Source of the DNA: a bacterium
GTDB taxonomy: Bacteria; JAJVIF01
Assembly: GCA_022072165.1 (NCBI GenBank)
Contig: JAJVIF010000001.1
Location: 1,630,575 to 1,694,574 of the forward strand
Length of the DNA stretch: 64,000 bases
Direction: 5' to 3'
The notes beneath the pieces were generated by a model. The model ran no database searches and had not been told where the DNA came from. It saw only the letters and a list, made by a program, of their open reading frames with translations. The translations under genes and the position numbers were made by a program. Positions 43,046 to 51,098 of this stretch are shown in pieces; the first letter of the stretch is position 1; each line of letters begins with the position of its first letter.

Positions 43046-45898
43046 CTACCAGAGGCCCGTGGTGCTGATGAGCTTGGTGACGTAAGCGTTGTTGTCGCCA
43101 GTCCCCAGGGTCGAAGTGACATCGAAGGTGCCGGGACCAGGATCCAGATCAGCGTGTTCGTTGTAGAACCCGATGACCCAGACATCACCGGCAGGGTTAT
43201 ACGCAGCGCCGTAGCCGCCATTCTGGGCGATTGAGCTGCCACCGGGGTTGTCAACTGAGTGGATAAAGCTGTTCCATTTCAGGGTCCCGGTGGAGGTGTA
43301 CTGCGCCACAAACGTGCTGAGGAAGCTGGTGGGCGACACCGGCCCCAGTCCCAGATCGACCTGCCCCCGGAACCGGCCGGTCCAGGTCACTTCGCCCGAA
43401 GGGTGAACCCCCAGGAACGGCTGGTCATCCTGCAGGTCGCTGGCAAAAATCTTCTTCCAAAGGAGCGCCCCTGTGGGATCCAGTTTCACCAGATAGAGGT
43501 CAGTTGCGAGCGCGCCGCCCCCCGGATTGAGGCCCACCGGACCATCCCCAAAGTTGATACTGAGCGACCGGAAATAGCCCGTCAGGTACCCATTGCCAGC
43601 ACTGTCGACCCCGACATCCAGCCCTTGCTCATTCAGCAGCTCGCCATACTGCTTGTGCCAGAGGAAACTGCCTGCCGTGGAGTATTTCGCGGCCCAGGCA
43701 TCCGAGGCCGAGGTGGCGCTCCCAGGGTAGGTGTTAATGACGCCCCCTCCCAGATCGACATCCCGCGTGAAATACCCGGTCGCCCAGACATTGCCAACGG
43801 CATCGGCAGCTACGCCGTTGATGACATCCGCGCCTAACCCCTGCTGCCGGACATCCCACTGGTAGACACCGGTGGAGGTGCATTTGATGATGGACCCTTC
43901 CGCCGCTGCATCAGCGCCGGTCCTGGTGCCCCCACCAAAATCGATCGTTCCTGACCACTGATTCGCGAAATAGACATTCCCCGCCGGGTCCGTTGTAATG
44001 CCGGTCGCCCGGTCCGTCGCCGATGAAGAACCGTAGTACTTCTGCCAGAGGAAGTTGCCGTTGTTATCGAACTTCACGAAGAAGCTGTCGTTGTTGGTGG
44101 GAGCGCTCATGATCCCGCCACCGAAGTCCAGGTCGCCCCGGATCTGCCCCCCCAGATAAAGATGATCGTTGGCATCCACCGCTACGGCCCAGCCAATCTG
44201 GGCGAACGAGTTGCCGAAGGTCTGGTCCCAGGCGTAGGTCCCATCGGCGTTCAGTTTCAACAGGTAGATATCCGACGAGCCGGCGTTTGCCCGGACCCCG
44301 CCGCCGAAGTTGGTGGCTGCCGCGTAGTACCCCGTGATGTAGGCCGCCCCGGTGCTGTCCACCGCGATGTCATAGGCGAAATCATTGCCGGTCCCACCCC
44401 AGGCGAGACCGAAGCCTGTCGCCGGTGGCGCGGACGGTTCCACGACCACGCTAAACACCTGGTAGGTCTCGGGACGAGGAAAGTTGCCGGCGATCGGCGC
44501 AAGCGAGCCATCCAGGTAGAGTTCCCAGGCGCTGGTGTCAATGCTGAACGCCGCATCCCGGGCCCGCACCAGCCCAGTGTAGGTTCCTGGCGTTTGCCCT
44601 CCGGGCAGCGGGTTATCGATGCTGCGGACAAAGCAGAGGGGGTCCCCCGCAGCACCACTGTCGGCGGCGACATCGCCACCATAGAGGGTGTCGTCATCCA
44701 GGATATCTGTGAGCGGGTCAAAGCTCACCGACACTGACGCATCCCCCAGCACCTCGGGAATGCAGACCGCGAGGGTCGGCAGGCCTGATTCGCCGATGGC
44801 GACCGCGGTGAAGCTGCTGTCGAGGGCGAGGTCGGTCTGGCTCGTCTCGGTCGCCCGGGCATCCCAGTCGGTCACCGCGAAGGCGAGCAATGAGGCAGAC
44901 GCCGTGTTCTCGATGAAGTTGCCAGTGGCTCCCCGAAAGTCCAGACGCTCGACATCCAGTGCGCCATGCGGCATCCGGTAGGCGAACCGCGTGATGTCAG
45001 CATTAGCAGGTGGGAGACGATTCCCCTTTTTCTCAGCAGCAGTGTTGCCGCCCCGGGGGTCGTTGTACTGCGCCAGGACCACCACCTGCAGGGAGAGCGA
45101 CCCAGCCGCTTCCAGTGCGGTGAGGTCGATCTCCAGCTCCCGCTCCGTCACCTGCCCCTGATGCAGGACCCCATAGCCGGTCCACTGGTCCCTGGTCGAG
45201 CCGATTTCCAGGCCCGTCCAGCCATCGTTGCCGTAGTTGCCGGTTGGATTCCCGCCGTTCGAGACCCCCACCCGGCTGCCGTCGCCTGTTTCATCCACGA
45301 GCGTTTGATAAGGAAAGGTGTTGGCGATGCCAGTCGTAGGGAAGAGTGCCCGTGGTCGCCAGTACGCATCCGGATTGCTCACCAGGGCGGTGTTGACCAC
45401 CACCGGGTCCCCTTCTTCGCCGAAGTAGGAGTTCCCCGTCGCGGATGCCACATCGGTCAGATATAGGAGGCGTCCTGCAATCCCCAGATCGGCCCGGTTG
45501 CTGGCACTCGGGACGCCCCCGAGGTCCGCGGGGGCCATAAAGGGATGGGCGAAGCGTTGCAGCAGCGCAATCTTGCCGCTCATCCGCTTCACCGCCCGGA
45601 CCCGGTACGAGTCCGGCCGCAGGAACCCGGAGACCGGCAGGTGATAGAGGTCATCGGTCGCCTGTCCCGAACGGGGAGTCTGTAGCGAGACGGTCGTTTC
45701 CAGCGACTCCAGATCGAGGCTGAGGTCGTAGACCCCCAGCGTGGCTTCGGTCAGTCCATCGGTCCGAAGGAGCACGCCAGTGGCGAGGGCACCCGCCGGT
45801 AACTCTGGAGTGGGAGTTGCGAGTGGGGTGGGGCCAGCGCAGCCAGACATCAGCAACAGACCACAGGGTAGCCACCCCAGGGCGGAACGACGAAGCAT
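43046..45898 (-). CDS. Large lipoprotein P3: N-module plus seven-repeat SBBP propeller
   Basis: A 950-residue lipoprotein with lipobox LMSGC (Cys 20). N-module landmarks include NRADLGIAGRLLYLTDVA, FPYQTLVDETGDGSRVGVSNGG, GYGVLHQGQ, FAYRMPHGALDVERLDF, TDWDARATETSQTDL, GESGLPTLAVCIPEVLGDA, and an Asp/Gly-rich segment DDDTLYGGDVAADSGAAGD. Seven SBBP-type repeats of about 60-70 residues then run to the end, starting at about GTGNDFAYDIAVDSTGAAYITG. The last has HADLDPGPG and the protein ends STTGLW. GGAGG stands 9 bases before the ATG. It is the first gene of the P3-P2 unit and is divergent from tyrS across 205 bp. Confidence 0.85.
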   Translation of the reverse strand: MLRRSALGWLPCGLLLMSGCAGPTPLATPTPELPAGALATGVLLRTDGLTEATLGVYDLSLDLESLETTVSLQTPRSGQATDDLYHLPVSGFLRPDSYRVRAVKRMSGKIALLQRFAHPFMAPADLGGVPSASNRADLGIAGRLLYLTDVASATGNSYFGEEGDPVVVNTALVSNPDAYWRPRALFPTTGIANTFPYQTLVDETGDGSRVGVSNGGNPTGNYGNDGWTGLEIGSTRDQWTGYGVLHQGQVTERELEIDLTALEAAGSLSLQVVVLAQYNDPRGGNTAAEKKGNRLPPANADITRFAYRMPHGALDVERLDFRGATGNFIENTASASLLAFAVTDWDARATETSQTDLALDSSFTAVAIGESGLPTLAVCIPEVLGDASVSVSFDPLTDILDDDTLYGGDVAADSGAAGDPLCFVRSIDNPLPGGQTPGTYTGLVRARDAAFSIDTSAWELYLDGSLAPIAGNFPRPETYQVFSVVVEPSAPPATGFGLAWGGTGNDFAYDIAVDSTGAAYITGYYAAATNFGGGVRANAGSSDIYLLKLNADGTYAWDQTFGNSFAQIGWAVAVDANDHLYLGGQIRGDLDFGGGIMSAPTNNDSFFVKFDNNGNFLWQKYYGSSSATDRATGITTDPAGNVYFANQWSGTIDFGGGTRTGADAAAEGSIIKCTSTGVYQWDVRQQGLGADVINGVAADAVGNVWATGYFTRDVDLGGGVINTYPGSATSASDAWAAKYSTAGSFLWHKQYGELLNEQGLDVGVDSAGNGYLTGYFRSLSINFGDGPVGLNPGGGALATDLYLVKLDPTGALLWKKIFASDLQDDQPFLGVHPSGEVTWTGRFRGQVDLGLGPVSPTSFLSTFVAQYTSTGTLKWNSFIHSVDNPGGSSIAQNGGYGAAYNPAGDVWVIGFYNEHADLDPGPGTFDVTSTLGTGDNNAYVTKLISTTGLW

Positions 45899-46103
45899 GA
45901 GGGAGGTCCTCCAGGCAGGCAGTAACTACGAGAGAGTCGACGGCCAAGAACGGCCTGGCGAGCAGCCACCCCCTGATGGCGGGGGGATTGCCCCTATTGT
46001 TCCACACTCTGTCGTAGTCCGGCACGCCAGGACGCGGGACCGCCCCGGTGTACACTCACTTTCGGCTGATCACTCCGCTGCCACAAAGGAGCCCACTCGT
46101 TCC

Positions 46104-47492
46104 ATGACCGCTCCGGTCCCACCTGCTGACGCGACCCAAGCCCTCCCGCCCGACCTCCAGGGGATGCCTCCGGAGGAGCAGGCAGGCTATGCCGCGCTGC
46201 CAGAGAAGATGAAAGGGCAGCTGCTGAAGGAAATCGACCGCCAGATTTTCCTGATGCAACTCAACGAGGCCACGATTAATCCGGTAGCGGAGCTGCGGCC
46301 CAAGCTCCGGCGCGCTCTGCTGCTGAATCAGCCCCTCCGGGTGAAACTCGGCATCGACCCCTCCCGCCCCGACCTCCACCTGGGGCATACAGTCGTACTG
46401 AACAAGCTCCGGGACCTCCAGGAGCTCGGTCATCAGGCGGTCCTTATCATCGGCGACTTCACGGCCTCCATCGGCGACCCCTCCGGACGCTCCGCCGAAC
46501 GCCCAGCCCTGGACCTCGCGGAAACCAAAGCCCATGCCCAGACCTACTTTGAGCAGGCGGGGCTGGTCATCGACATGCAGCGGGCGGAGGTCCGCTACAA
46601 CTCCGAATGGCTGGAGCATCTCGACCTGACCCGGGTGTTGCAGCTGGCCCGGGTGACGACAGTCGCCCGGATGCTGGAGCGCGACGATTTCTCGAAGCGC
46701 TTCAGCGGCGAAAAGCCGATTTCCATCGCGGAGTTCCTCTATCCCCTGGCGCAGGGCTACGACTCCGTGATGGTGGAAGCGGATATCGAACTGGGCGGCA
46801 CCGACCAGACCTTCAATCTGCTCCTGGGGCGCGAAGTGCAGCGGGCCTGGGGACAGGAGCCGCAGATCACCATCACGTCCCCACTCCTGCCGGGTCTCGA
46901 TGGCAGCGAAAAGATGAGCAAGTCCAACGACAACTATGTCGCGCTGCTGGACTCCCCCTTCGAGAAGTTCTCCAAGGTCATGAGTATTCCGGATTCCGCC
47001 ATGCTCACCTGGTACCGGCTCCTGACCAAGCTGCTCCCGGAGCAGTTCGAAGAACTGGTCGAAGACCTCGCCAGTGGGGCCAAACATCCCAAAGAGGCAA
47101 AGCAGGACATCGCCCGGATGGTGGTCACCCGGTATCACTCCCTGGGGACCGCGGCGGACATGCAGGATCGGTGGGAGGCGCAGTTCTCCCGCAAAGAGAT
47201 CCCCACCGACGTCCCCCTCTTTAATCCCCCTGCGGACATCATGAAAGACGCTGCTCATGCCAAGCTGGTGGATCTGCTGGAGGCAGCGGGCCTGACCCCC
47301 AGCAAGAGCGAGGGACGTCGCCTGATCAAGCAAAAGGGCGTCAAAGTGGATGGCATCGCCATCGAGAACACCGAAGAGGTGCTGGTCCTGGACCGCGAGC
47401 GACTCTTGCAGATCGGGAGTCGCAAGTTCCTGCGGGTCCAGGCGACCGTGAAAGAAGGCGAAGGGGGCGGCGACGCCACCCCCCTCTTCTGA
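46104..47492 (+). CDS. tyrS: Tyrosyl-tRNA synthetase
   Basis: A 462-residue class I synthetase for tyrosine. LGIDPSRPDLHLGHTVVL carries the HIGH motif as HLGH, and SEKMSKSNDNYVALLD carries KMSKS. The tyrosine/tRNA region has GDFTASIGDPSGRSAERP and LGGTDQTFNLLLGR, as in the longer TyrZ-type enzymes. A C-terminal S4 RNA-binding domain begins near residue 395 (TPSKSEGRRLIKQKGVKVDG). About 60 residues precede the catalytic domain. The ATG at 46104 follows AAAGGAG. The gene sits in opposite orientation inside the lipoprotein array, between P3 and P4. Confidence 0.96.
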   Translation: MTAPVPPADATQALPPDLQGMPPEEQAGYAALPEKMKGQLLKEIDRQIFLMQLNEATINPVAELRPKLRRALLLNQPLRVKLGIDPSRPDLHLGHTVVLNKLRDLQELGHQAVLIIGDFTASIGDPSGRSAERPALDLAETKAHAQTYFEQAGLVIDMQRAEVRYNSEWLEHLDLTRVLQLARVTTVARMLERDDFSKRFSGEKPISIAEFLYPLAQGYDSVMVEADIELGGTDQTFNLLLGREVQRAWGQEPQITITSPLLPGLDGSEKMSKSNDNYVALLDSPFEKFSKVMSIPDSAMLTWYRLLTKLLPEQFEELVEDLASGAKHPKEAKQDIARMVVTRYHSLGTAADMQDRWEAQFSRKEIPTDVPLFNPPADIMKDAAHAKLVDLLEAAGLTPSKSEGRRLIKQKGVKVDGIAIENTEEVLVLDRERLLQIGSRKFLRVQATVKEGEGGGDATPLF

Positions 47493-47524
47493 GCTCGTGC
47501 AGATCGCGGGTCAGCACACCGGCC

Positions 47525-50500
47525 TCACCAGAGGCCGTTGCTGTTGATGCGGGAAACGAAGGCCCGATAGATGCCGCTGCCCGGGGTGGACTGGGTAAAG
47601 ACTCCCGGACCCGGCTCGAAATCTTCGGTGCCATCAAACTGTCCGGCGACCCGGCTGCTGCCATCCGGTGCAACCCCAACCCCGAAGGTGTAATCCACCC
47701 CGGTGCCGGTTGCCCAGACTGCGTCCCAGATATACGCTCCCGCGCTGCTGCGCTTACAGAGGAAGCTGCCGAAACTCCCCGGGGCCGTCCGCGGACCGCC
47801 ACCGAAGTTGACCGGTCCGGTATACCCCCCGGCGACCAGCACGTTATTGGCGCTGTCGACCGCGACGCCCCAGGTAGCCCCGCTGCTCATGAACCACCAG
47901 TCCCACTGGTAGACCCCGTTGGCGTCCACCTTCACACAGAACTGATGATCGTCCGGAGCCGTCGTGCTGCCGTAGTTACCATCCCCGAAGGACTTTCCAG
48001 CGAGGATGATGGCGTTGGTGGAATCAATCGCCAGACCCGCGCCCACTTCAGTCTCGCTGCCGCCATACATGTTGACCCACAGCGGGGTCCCCGACGAGTC
48101 CCACTTCATGATGAAGGCGTCGTCATCCAGCTTTGCCGGCTGGGCGCCGAACCCGAAGTCTGGAGTGTTCCGGGTATGCCCTACCACTACCACCGCATTC
48201 GTCGAGTCGAAGGACACATCACCATAAATGTTGATCCCTTGTTCGACATTCCAGACGGGGTCCCAGAGATAGTTGCCGTCGGTGTCGTACTTAACCACGA
48301 ACCGACGGTTGCTTGGGCGTGAGCCGCCGCCGAAGTTCGCGCTGAATGCGAGCTTGCCAGTAAATGCAATCTCAGTCCCGGCGGCATTGGTCCCCAGCCC
48401 CCAACCCCGGTCATCACCACCACTGCTCCAGACCTTGTCCCAGACTGGCACGCCCGTCGGACTCAATTTGACAAGGAAGGCATCACCCCCTGAGCCGCCT
48501 CCAAAGCTCCGGGGCGTCCCAGTGAAGTTGATGTTGCCGCCGAATGCGCCGGTGATGTAGCTGTTTCCCGCAGGATCGATGGTGATGGCCTGAATTTCAT
48601 CGAGGCCAATACTTCCAGTAGTCCAGTGCCACAACAGGGTGCCGTAGGGATCCACTTTGATGACCAGGAGGTCGCCATTGCCAGCGGATGTCACCGGTCC
48701 TGACCCAAAGTCGAACGTCCCCGAGAAGTACCCAGCAGCATAGGTGTTGCCAGCGGAATCGACCACCAGGTCCCAGAAACGACTGGTCCCGATGTCGCCG
48801 CCATAGGACCGGACCCAGCCGGGGATGAACTCCAGCACTTCGAAGTGCTCGTTGTTGCTCCCGACCGGCGGGGTGATGTCGACCGAGATAGTCCCATCAG
48901 AAATGCTCACAGCAAGGGTCCGATAGTCCGGCGCGGGGGGCGTAAAGGTGAAGGTCATGCCGCCATTGGTGCCGGAGTCAAAGGCCAGCGGCCCGGCAGT
49001 CGGAACCGGAATTGGGGCTGTGGTGAAGTCCGGCGTGCCGTCGTCGTTCCAGTCGAAGCTGAGCGTCACGTCATCACCGTCAGCGTCCGCCAGATTGCTG
49101 ACAGTGACCGCGACTACACCGCCGGTCGCGACTTGCGGGCTGGTCACCACAACAGTTGCCGAGGGGGGATCATTGGGGATGGCATTCATGTCGACCCGGA
49201 ACGCCTGGTACGTCACCGGCACCGGGACGTTGGTGGTTACCGGCTGCAGACTGGCATCCAGCGCGATCACCAACCCACCTGCGAGCTGGGTCTCCACATC
49301 GGTGACCCGCACCATGCCCGTGTATGTCCCCGGCGTTTGACCACTGGTCACCGTCTTGGTGACCGTCTTCTCGAAGAAAAGGGCATCGCCCGGCTGCCCT
49401 GAGTCGGGATCGACATCCCCGCCGTAGAGGGAATCATCGTCCAGCAGGGTCCCGGCATCCCAGAGGTCCACCGTACTGCTGTCGCCCAGCACGCCGGGAA
49501 TACAGACCGCCAGCGATGGCACGCCACTTTCGCCGGGGGCGACTTTCGTCACGTCCATGTCCTCAGCGAGATCCTGCTCGGTTGTCTCCATCGCCCGGGC
49601 ATCCCAGTCGATGACCCGGAAGCTGAACGTCTCTGCACTGATGGCGTTGGGCAGGAAGCCTCCGGTCTGATTGATGAGCACGATCCGCTCGACATCCAGA
49701 GCGCCGTGTGGCATCCGGTACGCAAAGAGATTCGCATCAGGGCTCGCTGGTGGCAGGCGGTTCCCCCGCTTCTCGACGCCGGTCCGCCCCCCGCGGGGAT
49801 CGTTGTACTTGGCGATAATCGCGACATCCATCGAGAATGTGTTCCCCGCCTGGAGTGCTGCCAGATCGAGTTGCAGAGTCCGGGATGACGCCTGCCCCTG
49901 ATGAAGCACGCCATAGCCTGTCCAGCCATCGTTCGTCGGACCGAACTCGGCCCGGGTCCAGCCATCGCCACCGAAGTTGCCGGTCGGATTCCCCCCGTTG
50001 GAGATGCCGACACGACTCCCGGTCGCCGTACTCTCGTCGACCAGGGTCTGATAGGGAAAGAGGTTCGCGTTGGTAGTGAGCCCGAGGAGCCCCGCCGGTG
50101 ACCAGTACGCATCGGCATTCCGGACCAGCGCGGTGTTCGCGATCCGGTTGCTGAAGTAGGTGTTGCCGGTCGAGGTCGCGACATCACTCAGAAACAGCAC
50201 CCGTCCCGCAACTCCCAGGTCCGCCCGATTCGTCCGCCCGTTGGGCGTCCCGGTGGGATTCGCCGGTGCCGGGAAGGGATGCCGGAGGGTCCAGTCGAGA
50301 TCGATGGTGGTTGCCGTGCGACGCACCCGGTCGACCCGGAAATCCTCGGCTCCCAGGAAGCTGCTGATGGGAAGCGCGTAGAGGTCATCATTCGCCTGCC
50401 CGGCCCGGGTCTCCCGCAGGCTGACAGTCGCCTGTAGCGCCGCTGGATCAAGCTCCAGCGTGTAGATCGCCATCGCACTTTCGGCGAGGAGCCCGACGGT

Positions 50501-50626
50501 GGTCACGGCTCCCAGCGATGCCGACCCACCGGCCAGATCCGGCGTCAGGGCGGTCGGGCCCGATTGTGTACAGGAGGTCAGGCCCAGGAGGAGGCCTGTG
50601 AGGAGGGGGTACGCGAAGCGGCGCAT
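47525..50626 (-). CDS. Large lipoprotein P4: N-module, PKD-like domain, seven-repeat SBBP propeller
   Basis: A 1033-residue lipoprotein with lipobox LTSC (Cys 19). The shared N-module has NRADLGVAGRVLFLSDVA, GISNGGNPTGNFGGDGW, GYGVLHQGQ, FAYRMPHGALDVERI, IDWDARAMETTEQDL, GESGVPSLAVCIPGVLGD and DDDSLYGGDVDPDSGQPGD. A PKD/cadherin-like domain of about 100 residues follows (NDPPSATVVVTSPQVATGG ... FDWNDDGTPDF). Seven SBBP-type repeats then run to the C terminus; the last blade has EDFEPGPG and the protein ends INSNGLW. AGGAG stands 6 bases before the ATG at 50626, with TACAAT about 80 bases upstream as a possible -10. It is convergent with tyrS; a short hairpin overlaps the final codons. Confidence 0.85.
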   Translation of the reverse strand: MRRFAYPLLTGLLLGLTSCTQSGPTALTPDLAGGSASLGAVTTVGLLAESAMAIYTLELDPAALQATVSLRETRAGQANDDLYALPISSFLGAEDFRVDRVRRTATTIDLDWTLRHPFPAPANPTGTPNGRTNRADLGVAGRVLFLSDVATSTGNTYFSNRIANTALVRNADAYWSPAGLLGLTTNANLFPYQTLVDESTATGSRVGISNGGNPTGNFGGDGWTRAEFGPTNDGWTGYGVLHQGQASSRTLQLDLAALQAGNTFSMDVAIIAKYNDPRGGRTGVEKRGNRLPPASPDANLFAYRMPHGALDVERIVLINQTGGFLPNAISAETFSFRVIDWDARAMETTEQDLAEDMDVTKVAPGESGVPSLAVCIPGVLGDSSTVDLWDAGTLLDDDSLYGGDVDPDSGQPGDALFFEKTVTKTVTSGQTPGTYTGMVRVTDVETQLAGGLVIALDASLQPVTTNVPVPVTYQAFRVDMNAIPNDPPSATVVVTSPQVATGGVVAVTVSNLADADGDDVTLSFDWNDDGTPDFTTAPIPVPTAGPLAFDSGTNGGMTFTFTPPAPDYRTLAVSISDGTISVDITPPVGSNNEHFEVLEFIPGWVRSYGGDIGTSRFWDLVVDSAGNTYAAGYFSGTFDFGSGPVTSAGNGDLLVIKVDPYGTLLWHWTTGSIGLDEIQAITIDPAGNSYITGAFGGNINFTGTPRSFGGGSGGDAFLVKLSPTGVPVWDKVWSSGGDDRGWGLGTNAAGTEIAFTGKLAFSANFGGGSRPSNRRFVVKYDTDGNYLWDPVWNVEQGINIYGDVSFDSTNAVVVVGHTRNTPDFGFGAQPAKLDDDAFIMKWDSSGTPLWVNMYGGSETEVGAGLAIDSTNAIILAGKSFGDGNYGSTTAPDDHQFCVKVDANGVYQWDWWFMSSGATWGVAVDSANNVLVAGGYTGPVNFGGGPRTAPGSFGSFLCKRSSAGAYIWDAVWATGTGVDYTFGVGVAPDGSSRVAGQFDGTEDFEPGPGVFTQSTPGSGIYRAFVSRINSNGLW

Positions 50627-50717
50627 AGCAGCTCCTATGTCTCGATGAACGGGTGAGGCGAAAGGGGAGCTCTGGCGATTTCCTGCCAGCCTCGACACCT
50701 TTTATTGTAGCAAGCCC

Positions 50718-50975
50718 TTAGTCCGGGACGGTTTCCGGCACCCCTGATTCTATGGGGACTTCCTGCGTTAAGACACCATTGAAGAAGAGCCGTGCGATGC
50801 CTGCCTGCAGGTCCACCTGCAGCGTCACCCCCGCCTGATCCTGGAGGGCATCCCGCTGAACTGCCAGCCACCTCTGCAGGGGGGCTTCATGCGCCGGTGC
50901 AACACCATCGCCAGCACCGCTGCAGCCGGATGTCACGAGCAGACTGGTGATGGCGAGCAGTGGCAGACGGTACAT
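50718..50975 (-). CDS. Small lipoprotein inside the P array
   Basis: An 85-residue lipoprotein: MYRLPLLAITSLLVTSGC gives a signal peptide with the lipidated Cys at residue 18. The mature part has a helix (LQRWLAVQRDALQDQAG) and a short beta segment (VTLQVDLQAGIARLFFNG). I recognise no family. I start at the ATG at 50975, which has GGAG 6 bases upstream, not at the ATG 12 bases further up. It is oriented with P4 and P5 and lies between them (91 bp from P4), so it may be co-transcribed with P4. Its place in the array suggests a related function. Confidence 0.65.
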   Translation of the reverse strand: MYRLPLLAITSLLVTSGCSGAGDGVAPAHEAPLQRWLAVQRDALQDQAGVTLQVDLQAGIARLFFNGVLTQEVPIESGVPETVPD

Positions 50976-51043
50976 GGTGGACTCCATGGGAAGCAGATGA
51001 GCACTAGTTTACCGCCGCTTGAGGACGAGAATTCACTTCTGGC

Positions 51044-51073
51044 AAAACGCCCCCCGGCGCGGGCCAGGGGGCG
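51044..51073 (-). terminator. Terminator of P5 (array-type)
   Basis: On the minus strand CGCCCCCTGGC and GCCGGGGGGCG pair with one mismatch, followed by TTTT. Nearly the same sequence is found at 54241-54271 and 57410-57439. Confidence 0.8.
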
Positions 51074-51098
51074 AGAGGATCATGTCAGCACGGTTGAG

